Of a DNA stretch of 64,000 nucleotides, positions 41,629 through 54,600 are shown one piece after another. Positions within the stretch are counted from its first letter, which is position 1. Each line of letters begins with the position of its first letter. The position numbers were made by a program, and so were the translations under genes. A model generated the notes under the pieces. It was not told the DNA's origin and did no database searches. It saw only the letters and a list, made by a program, of their open reading frames with translations. The DNA comes from Heterohyrax brucei (lineage: Eukaryota; Chordata; Mammalia; Hyracoidea; Procaviidae): positions 64,318,111 through 64,382,110 of the forward strand of contig CM053166.1 in assembly GCA_028571685.1 (NCBI GenBank), written 5' to 3'.

Positions 41629-42589
41629 TGTAAGTGACAGTTTACAGTCTAAGTCAATTTGCCATATGAAACTCCACACCCATGTCACTATGCAGCTCTA
41701 GCTGTTCTCCCCAACCTGTGACACCACACTCCTACTTTCCACCCTGTACTTCTATATCCATTCAACCGATTCTTGTGCTCTTCCACTGTCTCATCTCACC
41801 TCTGGAAAAGAGCTGCTCAGACAGCCTCGTGCATATATTTAAGCCAAGAAGCACACACTTCATCAACATCACTCAATGACTTATAGTCCAATCTAATCTT
41901 TGTCTGAAGAGTTGGGTTCAGTACTAGTTTCAGCTCTGGGCTAATGGAGAGTCTAGGGACCATGTCCTCAGGGTATCCTCCAATCTGATGGACTGTCAAG
42001 TCTGGTCTTTTAATAGAGTTCTGGTTCTGCACATCCATTTTTCTCTGGCTACATCAGGAACTGTATGCTGTATTTCCTGTCAGGGCAGTCATTGGTGGTG
42101 GCTAGGCATCATTCAGTTGTTCTAATCTTACGCTGATGAAGTCTCCAGATCATAAAGCCTTTTCTGGATCCTGGGCTCATATTTTTCTCGTGACTTTGAT
42201 GCCCTTCACTTTTCTCTGCTCCAGGTGGGTTGGGACTAATTGATGCTATTTCAATGACTGTTTGTGCTCTTTTAAGAACCCAGACACCACTAGGCAAAGT
42301 GGCATGAAGAACATTTTCTTTAAAAATGTTGTTATACCAATTAACCTGGATGCTCCCTGATACTATGGTCCCCAGACCCCTGCCTCTGCTACTCTGTCCT
42401 TCAAAATGTTGGGTTGTATTTAGGAATCTTATTAGCTTTTGGTATTCAGCTATGCTAACCTACTTTCTACTGAGTGCTGACACTCCCTTCGCCTACCCCA
42501 GTTACTATCTACTATCTAATCTTTGAATACCCCTTTCCCTCCCTCCCCTTCTGTGCTTAAACCTTTTCTTCAGTCCTTATAATAGTGGT

Positions 42590-45500
42590 TGCATATAACA
42601 TTCGTCCTTTTGCAACCCGTTAATTTCACTCAAGATAATGTCTTCCAGATGACTCCATGCTATGACATGTTTCCTAAGATCACACTGTTCTTCAATTTCA
42701 TATTATTCCATTGTGTGTGAATATATCATAGTTTGGAAACTCTGGTGGAGTAGCAGTTAAGTGCTACATCTGCTAAACAAAAAGGCTGGCAGTTCAAATC
42801 TGCCAAGTGCTCCTTGGAACTTCTATAGAGCAGTTCTACTCTGTTCTATAGGATTGCTATGAATCGGAATCAACTCCATGGCAGTGGGTTTATACCCTAG
42901 TTTATCCATTCATCTGTTGATGGGCACCTGGGTTGATTCCATCTTTTTTCATATTGTGAACAATGCTGCAAAAAATGTTGTTGTGCATGCATCTAACTCT
43001 GTGATATCCCTGATTGCTCTAGGATATATTGCAAGAACTGGGATTGTTGGATCATGTAGTATTTCTATTTCTAGCTTTTAAGAAACATCAAATCAATTTC
43101 CAAAGTGGTTATACCATTTTACATTCCCACCAGCAGTGTAGAAGAGTTCCAGTCTCTACACATTCTCTCCACCATTTATTATTTTGTGTTTTGGGATTAA
43201 TTCCAGCCTTATTGGAGTGAGGTGGCATCTCATTGTAGCTGTCATTTGGATTTCTCTAATGGCTAATGACTGTGAACTCTTCCTCATGTATCTGTTAGCT
43301 ACTTGGGTGTCTTCTTTTGTGAAGTGTCTGTTCATACACTGCCCATTTTTCAACTGGGTTGTCTTTTTCTTCTTAAGGTTTTGCAGTACCTTGTAGATTA
43401 TGCAGATTAGAGATTGATTGGATTAGTAGTGACCGGAAATTTTTTCCTAGACTACAGGTAGTCTGTTTATTTGTGTAAAGGTTTGATTTTAAGGAGTTCC
43501 CAGTTATCATTTTTCTCTCCTGGTGTTTGTGCATTGTTAGTAATAATTTGTAGTCTGTTTAAGCAGTGTATTAGAGCTCCCAGCATTATTCTTATATTTT
43601 CTTCCATTTTTCTTCCTTGACCTTTATTTTTTTCAGATTTGGTATTTAAGTCTTTGATCCATTTTGAGTTAGCTTTTGTGTGTGATGTGAGATATGGGCC
43701 TTGTTTCATTTTTTTGCAGATGGATATCCAGTTATGCCAGCACCATTTGTCAAAGAGACTGTCTTTTCCCTAGTTTATGGATTTGAGGCCTTTGTCCAAT
43801 ATTATCTGCTCATAGGTGGGTGATATTATATCTAGATTCTCAGTTCTCTTCCATTGGTCTATATGTCTCTTTTGTACCAGTACCAGGCTGTTTTGACTAC
43901 TGCGGCAGTGTAATAGTTTCTAATGTCAGGTAGTGTGAGGCCTCCCACTTGGTTCTTCTTCAGTAATGGTTTATATATTTGTGGCTTCTTCCTTTTCTAT
44001 ATGAAGTTGGTGATTTGTTTCTTCATCTTGTTAAAAAGTGCCATTGGAATTTGTATTGAGATTGCATTTATCTGTAGATCACTTCAGGTAGAAAAGACAT
44101 TTTCATGATGTTGAGTCTTCCTATGAGCAAGATAGGTTTCTACACTTACGTAGGTCTCCCTTAATTTCTTGCAGTAGAATCTTGTAATTTTCTTTGCATA
44201 GGTCCTTTATGTCTCTGGTTAGATTTATTCCAAAATAGTTTGTATTCTTGAGGGCTATTGCAAATGGTATTGATTTGGTGATTTCCTATTTGAGGGTATC
44301 TTTGTTGGTATAAAAGAAATCAACTCATTTATGTATGTTTATCTTATATCCTGGCACTTCGCTGAACTCTTCTATTAGTTCCCGCAGTTTGTTTGAGGAT
44401 TCTTTAGGATGTTCTGTGTACAAGATCATGTCACCTGCAAATAGAGATACTTTTACTTATTCCTTACCAATTTGGATGCCTTTTATTATGGTATCTTGCC
44501 TGATTGCTCTGGCAAGAACACCCAGCACAGTGCTGAGTTAAAGTGGTGATAGTGGGTGTCCTTGTCTGTTTCTTATTCTCAAGGGGAATGCTCTCAGACC
44601 GTCTCCATTTAGCATGATGCTGGCTGTTGGCCTTGCATGGATGCCTCTTATATGTTGAGGAATTTCCCTTTTATTCCTATTTTTCTGAGAATTAGTAACA
44701 TTAATGAGCTTTGAACTTTGTCAAATGTCCTTTGCACATCAAATGATAAAATCAGTGGTTCTTTTATTTATGTGGTTGATCACACTGATTGTTTTTCTAA
44801 CGTTGAAGAATCTCCGCATTCTCGGTATGAATTCTACTTGCTCACAGTGAATTACCTTCTTGATACGTTGTTTAATTCTACTTTGTTTAAGATTTTTCTT
44901 TCTGAGTTCATGAGAGATATTCCCTGTAATTTTCCTTTTTTGTGTGCTATCTTTACCTGATTTTGGTAACATGGTTATGCTGGCTTCATAGAATGAGTTT
45001 GGGGTTTTTCCATCCTCTGGAATACCTTTAGTAATAGTGATGTTAACTCTTATCTAAAAGTTTGATGGAATTCTCCAGTGAAGCAGTCAGGATCAGGTAT
45101 TTTTTTAGTAGGGAGTTTTTAAATTACCTTTTTAATCTCTTCTTTTATGATGGTTTTATTTAGTTGTTCTACTTCTGTTTATGCTAGCTTTGGTAGGTAG
45201 TGTGTTTCTAGAAATTTGTCCATTTTCTCTACCTTTCAAATTTATTAAAGTACAATTTTTTATAATATTCTGTTATGATTCTTTTCATTTCATTTGGGTC
45301 TGTTTTTATATTACCCATCTCATTTATTATTAGTTTTTTGTTTGTTTGCTTCATCACCTCTTTTTCTTTTGTCAGTTTGGCCAATGGTTTACCAATTTTT
45401 GTTGATCTTTTCAAAAAACACTTTTGTTCTTATTAATTAACTCTTTCATCATTTTTCTGTTCTCTAGTTTACTTAGTTTTGCTGTAATTTTTATTATTTC

Positions 45501-46480
45501 CTTTCTTCTGGTGCCTGAGGAGTTCTTATGCTGCTGTGTTTCTACTTAAAGAGCTGATTCTTTGATTTGGGCCCCTTCTCTCTTTTATTGGATGTGTACA
45601 TTTATTGAGATAAATTGACCCCTGAGCACTGCTTTTGCTGTGTCCCATAGGTTCTACTAAGATGTGTTTTCATTTCCATTCAATTCTATGAATTTCTTTT
45701 TTCCATCCTTGATTTCTTCCATAATTCAGTCATTTTTGAGCAAGACTGTTCAGTTTCTATGTGTTTGACTTTTTTCCTTCTTTTTTCCTTATTGATTTCT
45801 ACTTTCATGGCTTTATGGTCTGAAAGATGCTTTGTAATATTTCAGTACTTTGAACTTTGTTAAAGATTTCTTTGTGACCTAATGTGTGGTCAATTCTAGA
45901 GAATGTTCCATGCAGGTTCCAAAAGAAAGCATACTTGACTGCTGTTGGGTGGAGTGTTCCATATACGTCTATGAGGGCAAGTTGTTTCACTGTGGTGTTT
46001 AGATCTTTTTTACTGAGCTTTTTTCTGAATGTTCTGTCCTTCACTGACAGTGGTGTATTGAAGTCTCCTGCTGTTGTTGTGGAGTTTTCTACTTCTCTTT
46101 TCAGTGCAGTTTGTGTTTGTTTTATATATTTTGGAGCCCTCTCTTCAGGTGCACTGATACGTAATATGGTTATGTCTTCCCAGATGGTTGAGCCTTTAAT
46201 CATTATGTAGTGTCCTTCCTTATCCAACGTGGTGGATTTTATTTAAAGCCGATTTTATCAGAGATTAATATTGCCACTTCTGCTCTTTTGTGAATGTTGT
46301 TAGCTTGATACATTTTTTCTATCCTTTGAGTTTTAGTTTGTTCTTATCTTTGAGTCTAAACTGTGTCTAACGAAGGCAGCATACAAATGGATCATATGTT
46401 TTTAATCCAATCTGCCACTCATCTTTTTATTGGTGCAGTTAATCCATTTATATTGAGCATGATTATTTGATAGGTTTGAG
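42590..46480 (-). pseudogene. L1 ORF2 pseudogene
   Basis: The endonuclease domain is visible as a 140-codon open stretch (45805-46227) with AGDFNTPLSVKDRTFRKKLS and FSRIDHTLGHKEIF; the following SDHK-like motif is damaged. The RT catalytic box, read on minus at 44430-44441, is FAGD in place of FADD. The C-terminal domain is at 42600-43720 with stops. It is one of the longest continuous ORF2 relics in the window but is inactive. Confidence 0.8.
42735..42890 (+). repeat. AfroSINE, sense
   Basis: The head ggaaactctggtggagtagc, then ggctggcagttcaaatctgc, agttctactctgttctatag and the tail ccatggcagtgggttt form a complete SINE. A rough duplication (atatcatagttt/ataccctagttt) flanks it in the minus-strand L1. 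Confidence 0.9.
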
Positions 46481-46504
46481 TTTAGTGCTGTGGTTTTGAT
46501 GACT

Positions 46505-46545
46505 TGTGTGTGTGTGTGTCTGTATGTCTGTGTGTCTGTGTGTGC
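46505..46545 (+). repeat. (TG)n microsatellite in L1 spacer
   Basis: tgtgtgtgtgtgtctgtatg and following tg-rich sequence lies in the ORF1-ORF2 spacer of the minus-strand L1. Confidence 0.85.
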
Positions 46546-47284
46546 ATTGTAGGCAATTCTTTTGCTCCATTTAGTTTTCTGTGCTGAGTCATTTTTACTT
46601 TATGAGTTTTCTTTTTGTCTTTTTGAATGTTCGTGGCTTTTTATTTGCTGAGATTTCAAGTTTTTTATTTTGATGCATAGGATTCGTAGTTTCTTACTCC
46701 AATTTTTGTAAATTTAAACCAGTCCTTAATTTCTTTATATTGCATTGACTTCCTCTCCATATGAAAGATCTATGACAACATTTTCTATTGGGTCCCTCTT
46801 TTTTGTTATAATTTACATAATGACATTTCTGTTTACCTACTTGATTTACTTTTGTGATTCATATCACTTTGGCTTCTTCTCCACATGAGAGATTTATGAC
46901 CATAATTTCTTTTAAGTCCTTCTTTTTTGTTACATTTACGTAATGACATCTCTGTTTCCCTGTTTGATTTATTTCTGAGATTTCCCTGTTCAGGTTGATA
47001 TTCAGTTGCACTCTTCTGTGTTCTAATTTGGGGTTGTTACTTGGTATTATTGTTCTTCTAACCAAAGGACTCCACTTAGTATTTTGTGTAACTTTGGTTC
47101 AGTTTTTGCAAATTCCCTAAATTTCTGCTTATCTGGAATTGTCCTAATTTCACCATCATACTTGATGAACAGTTTTACTGGATACATAACTCTTGGCTGG
47201 CAATTATATTCCTTCAAGGTTTTTTATATATAATCTGTCATTGCCTTCTCTCCCGCGTGGTTTAATCTCTAGCCACTTTTAACA

Positions 47285-49257
47285 CAAAGGAAGAAATTGA
47301 GAAAGCCATAAAAAAAAACTACCAACTAAAAAAAGCCCTGACCCAGATGGCTTCGGTGCAGAATTCTACCAAGCTTTTAGAGAAGAGTTAACTCCAATAA
47401 TACTGAGACTATTTCACAGAATGAAAAGTAATGGAATACTACCAAATTCATTCTATGAAGCCAGCATAACCCTAATACCAAAGTCAGGGAAAGACTCAAC
47501 AAAAAGGAGAACTACAGACCAATATCACTCATGAATCTAGACATAAAAATCTTCAAAAAAAATACCTGTCAATACAATACAACAACATGTCAAAAAAATA
47601 ATTCATCACGACCAAGTTGGATTCATACTAGTGATGTAAGACTGGTTCAACATTAGAAAAAAAATTAATGTGATCAACCACATAAATAAGACAACCACAA
47701 AAGACAAGAATCACCTGATTTTGTCTGTTGATGCCAAAAAGGCATTTGATAAAGTCCAACACCCATTCATGCTAAAAACTCTCAGCAAAATAGGAATAGA
47801 TGGCAAATTCCTCGATTCAATAAGGGCCATTTATACAAAGCCAGCTGCCTACCTCATCCTCAGTGGAGAAAGACTGGAACAATTCCCCTTGAGGATGAGG
47901 ACTAGACAAGATGCCCACTCTGATCTCTCCTATTCAACATTGTACTAGAAGTTCTAGCCAGATCAGACAAGACCAAGAAATAAAGGCATCTGCATCAGCA
48001 AAGAGGAAGTAAAAATCTCCCTATTTGCAGATGATATGGCTGTATATACAGAGAATCCTAAAGAATCCATAATTAAACTACTCAAACTGATAGATGAGTT
48101 CAGCAAACTGTCAGGATACAAGATAAACATAAGAAAATCAGTAGGATTCCTTTATGCCAACAATGAGATTATTAAAGAAGAAATTACCAAATCAATATCA
48201 TTTTATATAGCCTCCAAGAAGATAAAATATCTTGGAATAAATCTAATCAGAGAAATAACAGACCTTTACAAAAAGAACTACAAAACCTTACTACAGGAAA
48301 CTAAGAAAACTTACATAAATGGAGAAACCTACCCTGCTCATGGATAGGAAGACTTAACATTGTGAAAATGTCTATTTTACCAAAAGCAATTTACATATAA
48401 AATGCAGTCCCAATACAAATTCCAGTGGCATTTTTTAGTGAAATGGAGAAAGAAATCATCAACTTTATCTGGGAATGGAAGAAACCTGGGATAAACAAAG
48501 CACTACTGAAGAACAGGAACACAGTGAGAGGCCTCAGGCTACCCAACTTTAGAACCTATTACACTGCCACAGTAGTCAAAACAGCCTGGTAGTGGTACAA
48601 AAAGAGACATATAAACCAAAGGAACAGAGTTGAGACCCCAGAGATGCTACCAACCTCTTATGAACAGTTGATATTCAACAAAGTCCCTAAGACTGTAAAC
48701 TCAGGTAAAAGAGGTCTCTTTAACAAATTGTGCTAGCAGAATTGGATATCCACCTGCAAAAAATTACAAGACCCTTATCCCACACAATAGACAAAAATTG
48801 ACTCAAACTGGATAAAAGACCTAAATATCAAACATAAAGTGAGAAAAATCATGCAAGAAAAAATAGGGTCAACAATGAAAGTTTTAATATACATCATAGG
48901 CACACTTCAAAATCTAATGAACAAAGCACAATAAACAGAAGAGAAAATAGATAAATGGGAACTACTAAGAATCAAAGACTTTTTCTCATCCAAAGACTTT
49001 ATCAAAAAAGTCAAAAGACCACTAACAGAATGGGGAAAAATATGGGGCAACAGCATGTCAGACTGACATCTGATCTCCATAATCTGCAAGGAACTGCAAA
49101 ACATCTGCAAGGAAAAGGTAAATAACCCAATTAAGCGATGTGCAAAGGAGATGCACAGACACTTCACCGAAGAGGACATCCAGGCAGCCAAAAGACACAT
49201 GAGGAAATGCTCACACTCATTATCTATTAGAGAAATCCAAATCAAAACTACAATGAG
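47285..49257 (+). mobile_element. L1 ORF2 part, left half of a split L1
   Basis: It starts in the RT domain (aaggaagaaattgagaaagc) and runs to aaaactacaatgag at 49244-49257. The RT catalytic box FADD is intact at 48024-48035. Open stretches include 92 codons (47670-47948) and 103 codons (48036-48347). The element continues at 56766 after the full-length L1 inserted here. Frameshifts, for example near 47520 and 47940, inactivate it. Confidence 0.85.
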
Positions 49258-49702
49258 GTGGTGGAGTCAAAATGGTGGACTAAGCACACATGTCCTTATA
49301 TCCCTCTGGAAACCAAGACCTGAATTGATAATCAAACGGAGCCTTCTGGTCACCTAATGAGCCTCCAAAACATGGAACAGGGCTGTTAATTTGGACTTCA
49401 TACCACTGAGGGAAAAACCTCCTCTCTTTCACTGACTCCGGCTCCTGGCCAGCCCTGACTTTCATGGACTGAAGGTAAATGCACCATTTTGACCTTTTTT
49501 TTTTCCTCTGTCTTGACCAGCGGGCGAAGCTGGGTCTTGCCTAGCAGCTGGACTCAGATGCACTGCTGGGGGGATAGGTAGGTGAAATTGCCATATTTTG
49601 AGAGCCAGGCTTAGGACTCTGTTAATCTAATCACTTTGGGCCTGTCTTTCTATTACTGCCACAGCGTGGTTTGTACAGAACCGCACTGCCAGTGTGTGGG
49701 AC

Positions 49703-50030
49703 GCCATGTTGAATACAGAGATTTTAGCGGGACCTAATTCTTAGCCTGGGAGCCAGCGCCTGCAAACAGGACAATGCTTCTCTGACAGAAAAGCAGTAAT
49801 TTACACACTGTCACCTACAGTGGGGGCCCGGCAAAAGAGGCAGAGGAATCACTACCTCTCAGAACCTTTAGTACCTCTATCTGCTGCCTGTGTGAAAGGT
49901 GCCACCTTGGATACGGTGGCGGCAGCTGGACCTATTTCTTAGCTTGCGAGCCAGAACCTGCCCACAGGAGAGCGCTTTTCTACGACAAAAGCAGTAGTTT
50001 ACACAATGTCAGCAGAGGCCAACAGGCCAG
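49703..50030 (+). repeat. Tandem repeat in L1 5' UTR
   Basis: Two diverged units start at about 49703 (gccatgttgaatacagag) and 49901 (gccaccttggatacggtg), spaced 198 bp. Both continue with ggacct.atttctta, gagccag, ctgc..acagga and aaagcagtaatttacaca-like text. The first is complete; the second is cut by downstream leader sequence. Confidence 0.7.
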
Positions 50031-50287
50031 TAGCATTGCTGTATTCTGAACTAATTTCTATCATCTGGGGTTGGATATAGAGGTGCTTACTTTGCCAGTT
50101 GGGAAGAGGGATCTCTACACCTGAAAACCTGACTGACTTGGGAAGTGCTCAGATAACTTTTGCTTTACATTTTAGGACAGCCTACAGAAACATCTGCAGT
50201 CCATCGTCACAGCATCTCTTCCAGCCTCTACTTACTCACGTGGGACCAAAAAATCAATGGAAACTTGTGGCATACAAGAAATAACCC

Positions 50288-51079
50288 ATGGCTTCAGAAG
50301 GCTCCCAAACAAAGCAACCAAGGAGTTTTCCAAATGAAGAAACTTTTTTGAAAGCATCAGAAAGTGAATACAAAATGATTATATACAGAGCCTTTCTAGA
50401 CCTTATACAAAATGTGGCAGAACAAAAGGAAAAATGGAACAAGCTGTTCAATCTGATGGAACACCAGTACTCTGAAATCCAACAGATCAAGAACAAAATC
50501 AAAGACATAGAAACTTCAATGCAAAGCCAAGAAAACAGAATGGAACAAATGGAAAAATGAATTTCTGACTTGGAAGGCAGAGCTACTGACGCCAGCATCC
50601 ATGAGCAGAAATCAGAAAAAAGAAACAAGAAAAACAAAGAAGCATAATGAACCATGTGGGACTCTATTAAGAGGAACAACCTTCGATTACTTGAAGTCCC
50701 TGAACAGGATGAGACACCTGAGAACACAGAGAGTATCACTGCTGAGCTGCTGAAAGAAAACTTCCCAGAAATCATGAAGGAAGAGAATATAGACATCTCA
50801 GATGCATATTGTACGTCACCCAATATAGATCTCAAAAGAAAGACTCCAAGACATATTATAATCAAGCTTAACAAAATGAAACAACTCTTAAAAGCAGCAA
50901 GACTCAAAACAAAGCTAACATTCAGAGGGAAACCCTGTAGGCTTTCATCAGATTTCTCAGCAGAAACCATGCTGGCAGGGAGAAAGTGGCATAACACCTT
51001 CAAAGCCTTGACGGAGAAGAACTTCCAACCAAGAATAATATATTCTGCAAAACTAACTATCTTTCTAACCGGAAAATGA
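50288..51079 (+). pseudogene. L1 ORF1, single frame with three stops
   Basis: The frame starts at ATG 50288 (MASEGSQTKQPRSF) and stays in register to the stop at 51077-51079, 264 codons. An N-terminal part and coiled coil lie at residues 1-90 (HQYSEIQQIKNKIKDIETSM). After that come a TAA/TGA region and the RNA-binding and C-terminal part (LLEVPEQDETPENTESI, KRKTPRHIIIKLNKMKQLL). In-frame stops at about 50558 and 50646-50651 break it. The absence of frameshifts indicates a young age compared with the other ORF1 copies. Confidence 0.85.
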
Positions 51080-51633
51080 AATTAAGACATTCCCAGATAA
51101 GCAGAAACTTAGAAACTTTGTAAAAACCAAACCAAAACTACAAGAAATACTGAAAGAAGTTCTTGGCTTTGGCTTAGAAGAACAAAACCACTAACTTTAT
51201 ATTTTAGAGCAACACATTACTAAGAACTCTACTCATTTAGGGAAGGCTCCAAAGTCAATCACAGCTTTAATACAGAAAGAAGCAATCCAGTGATTATCAT
51301 GAAAACTATGGTGCCATCATATTACAAAGAGGGATGTACTACAGTCATTACAGTCCCTCCAGATGGAGAGGAAGATGACAAGACTGGTAGTAATTAAAAT
51401 TGGGTTTATATATACTTTATTAAGGGGGATCATAGGGGCAGTTGTAAAGCACAACAAAGAGATATCATACCATTTCAAGAAATGTAACACAGGAGTCTCA
51501 ACGACTACAAAAACAGCTCTGAGAAAGGTGAAAAATCAACTCACAAAAAAGAATGTCCCAGAACAGACTAATAAGAACAACAGAGAAAGCATCAACACAA
51601 AAATAAACATATCACAGTGGCAGCAGTGAACAC

Positions 51634-54600
51634 ATACCTATCAATAATTACATTGAATGTGAATCAACTGAATGCACCAGTAAGAAACATCAAGTGACAA
51701 CTTGGTTCAAAAGACATGACCCATCCATATGTTGTCTACAAGAAACTCATTTGAGACCTAAAGATAGGAACAAACCGAAAATTAAAGGATGGAAGAATAT
51801 ATATCAAGCTAACAATGAACAAAGAAGAGCAGGGGTGGCAATTCTAATCTCAGACAAAATCAATTTTAATGTCAAATCCACCATCGTGGACAAAGATGGA
51901 CACTATTTATTGCTGAAAGGTTCAGTACACAAGGAAGACCTAACTATATTAAATATTAATTCACCTAATATCAGAGCACCTAAATACATCGAAGAAACAC
52001 TGACTACACTGAAAAAAGAGTTAGATCACTCCAAAACAATAGTGGGAGACTTCAACACTCCGCTCTCAATACTGGACAGATCATCTAGGAAAAAGCTCAG
52101 TAAAGATACAGAAGACTTCATTGCTACGATTAACCAAGTAAATCTCATCGATATACACAGAACTTTCCACCCATCAGCAGACAACTACAACTTCTTCTCT
52201 AGGACACATGGAACATTCTCCAGAATTGACCATGTGTTAGGACATAATGCAATTCTCAACAAAATCCATACCATTGAATTACTGCAAAGCATCTTCTCAG
52301 ATCATAAAGCCATCAACGTTGAAATCAATAGCGGAAAAAAACGTAGGTAGAAAGTGAAACTCTTGGAAACTGAACAACATCTTGCTCAAAAAACCATGGA
52401 TTATAGAAGAAATCAAGGATGAAATAAAGAAATTCATGGATTCCAGTGAGAACAAAAACACTTCCTACCAGAACATATGGGATACAGCCAAAGCAGTGCT
52501 CAGAGGTCTGTTTATTTCCATAAATGCACACATCTGGAAGGAAGAAAGAAACCAAGTCAAAGAACTAACCCCACAGTTTGAACAAGTAGAGATAGAAAAA
52601 CATAGGAACCCCTCAGTCACCAGAAGAAACCAGATCATAAAGATTAGAGCAGAGCTAAATGAATTAGAGAATAGAAAAACAATTGAAAAAATTGAAAAGA
52701 CCAAAAGCTGTTTTTTTTAAAAGATCAACAAAATTGACAAACCAGTGGCTAAACTTACTAAAGAAAAGCAGGAAAGGAAACAAATAACCCAAATTAGAAA
52801 TGAGACGGGAGTTGTCACCACAGATCCAACAGAAATCAAAAATATCATAACAGAATACTATGAAACACTGTACTCTAATAAATTTGAAAACTGAGAGGAA
52901 ATGGACAAATTCCTTGACTCATACCACCTACCCAAATATCACAACGTGAAGCAGAACAACTTAATAATCCCATCACAAAAGAAGAGATTGAAAAGGTCAT
53001 CAAAACTTTGCCAACCAAAAAAAGCCCAGGTCCAGATGGCTTCACTGCAGAATTCTACCAAGAATTTAGAGAAGAGTTATCTCCAATACTACTGAAATTA
53101 TTTCACAGTACAGAAATGGATGGAGTACTCCCAAACTCATTGTATGAAGCCAGCATAACCCTGATACCAAAGGTAGGGAGAGACCCAACCAAAAAGGAGA
53201 ACTACAGACCGACATGACTCATGAATCTAGATGCAAAAATTTTCAACAAAATTCTTGCCAATAGAATACAACAACATATCAAAAAAATAATCCATCATGA
53301 CCAAGTGGGATTCATACCACGGATGCAAGCTGGTTCAACATCAGAAAAACAATTCATGTGATCAACCACATAAATAAGACAAAAGACAAGAATCACCTGA
53401 TTTTGTCCATTGATGCCGAAAAGGCATTTGATAAAGTCCAACACCCATTCATGCTAAAAACTCTTAGCAAAATGGGCAGATGTGGTAAGCGGGACATGAT
53501 GGCCCAAGATGGCACCTAGGGCCAAAACAGCACCCCAACCACACCCTTGTTTACCAGACCTAGGGCTTTCATGGCGCATGCCTGTGGGCAGTGGCTTTCC
53601 GCTAGCCTATTGTGGGCCTCCATCTTGGGAGAGCATGGCACATGAGGATTGGAGTAATCTAGGGTATAAATTGAGCAAGCACCAGAGGAGGAGGAGAATA
53701 ATAATAGTAAAGTAAGCAACCTGCAAGGCGGCTCGCATCCATGTGTCCTGTCTTCTTTCCGCTGGCGTAAAGTTAGGCAGCGACAGGTATAGAGGGCAAA
53801 TTCCTCAACACAGTAAAGGCCATTTATACAAAGCCAATTGCCCACGTCACCCTGAATGGAGAGAGACTGAAAGACTTTCCCTTGAGATCAGGGACTAGAC
53901 AAGGATGCCCACTCTCACCTCTTCTATTCAACATTGTACTAGAAGTTTTAGCCAGAGCAATTAGACAAGACCAAGAAATAAAGGGCATCTGCATCGGCCA
54001 AGAGGAAGCTAAAATCTCCCTGTTTGCAGATGATATGATTGTATATGCAGAGAACCCCAAGGAATCTGTAAGTAAACTACTCAGACTGATAGAAGAGTTC
54101 AGCAAAGTCTCGGGATACAAGATAAACATAAGTAAATCAGTAGGATTCCTTTATACCAACAACGAGACTGTTAATGAAGAAATCATCAAATCCACACCAT
54201 TTACAATAGCCCCTAAGAAGATAAAGTACCTAGGAATTAATCTAACCAGAGAAATAACAGACCTTTATGAAGAGAACTACAAGCTCTTACTACAAGAAAC
54301 TAAGAGAGACTTAGATAAATGGAAAAACCTACCCTGCTCATGGATAGGAAGACTTAACATGGTGCAAATGTCTATTTTACCCAAAGCAATATACTTACAT
54401 AATGCAATCCAAATACAAGTTCCAGCGCCATTTTTTAATGAGATGGAGAAACAAATCACCAATTTTGTTTGGAAAAGGAAGAAGCCCAGGATAAGGAAGG
54501 TACTACTAAAGAAGAAGAACACACTGCGAGGCCTCTCATTACCTGAACTTGGAACATACTACACTGCCACCGTGGTCAAAACAGCGTGGTGCTAGTATAA

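Larger units (their letters stand above)
41629..47264 (-). mobile_element. Long minus-strand L1 (3' UTR, ORF2, part of ORF1)
   Basis: Read on minus, the 3' end is at about 41629 (reverse complement of cacttacagcacaa). The 3' UTR extends to about 42590, ORF2 from about 46480 down to 42590, the spacer 46480-47090, and the C-terminal part of ORF1 47090-47264, where it is 5'-truncated. A sense SINE (42735-42890) interrupts ORF2 near its C-terminus. It lies head to head with the plus-strand L1 that starts at 47285. Confidence 0.85.

Noticed and set aside
45884-46210. 108-codon plus-strand open frame
   Set aside because: It is the antisense shadow of the L1 endonuclease frame on the minus strand (45805-46227).
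47265-47284. Head-to-head L1 pair as one twin-primed insertion
   Set aside because: Both arms contain the RT and C-terminal ORF2 regions and a 3' UTR. A single twin-primed copy would not contain the same region twice, so two insertions are more likely.
50254-51003. 249-codon open frame on the minus strand
   Set aside because: It is the antisense shadow of L1 ORF1 (50288-51079). Its Ser/Leu/Phe-rich composition comes from the reverse complement of an A-rich coding strand.
53882-54595. 237-codon open frame as a host gene
   Set aside because: It carries [11 protein letters not shown] and FADD and lies inside a full-length L1, so it is the L1 ORF2 RT domain.
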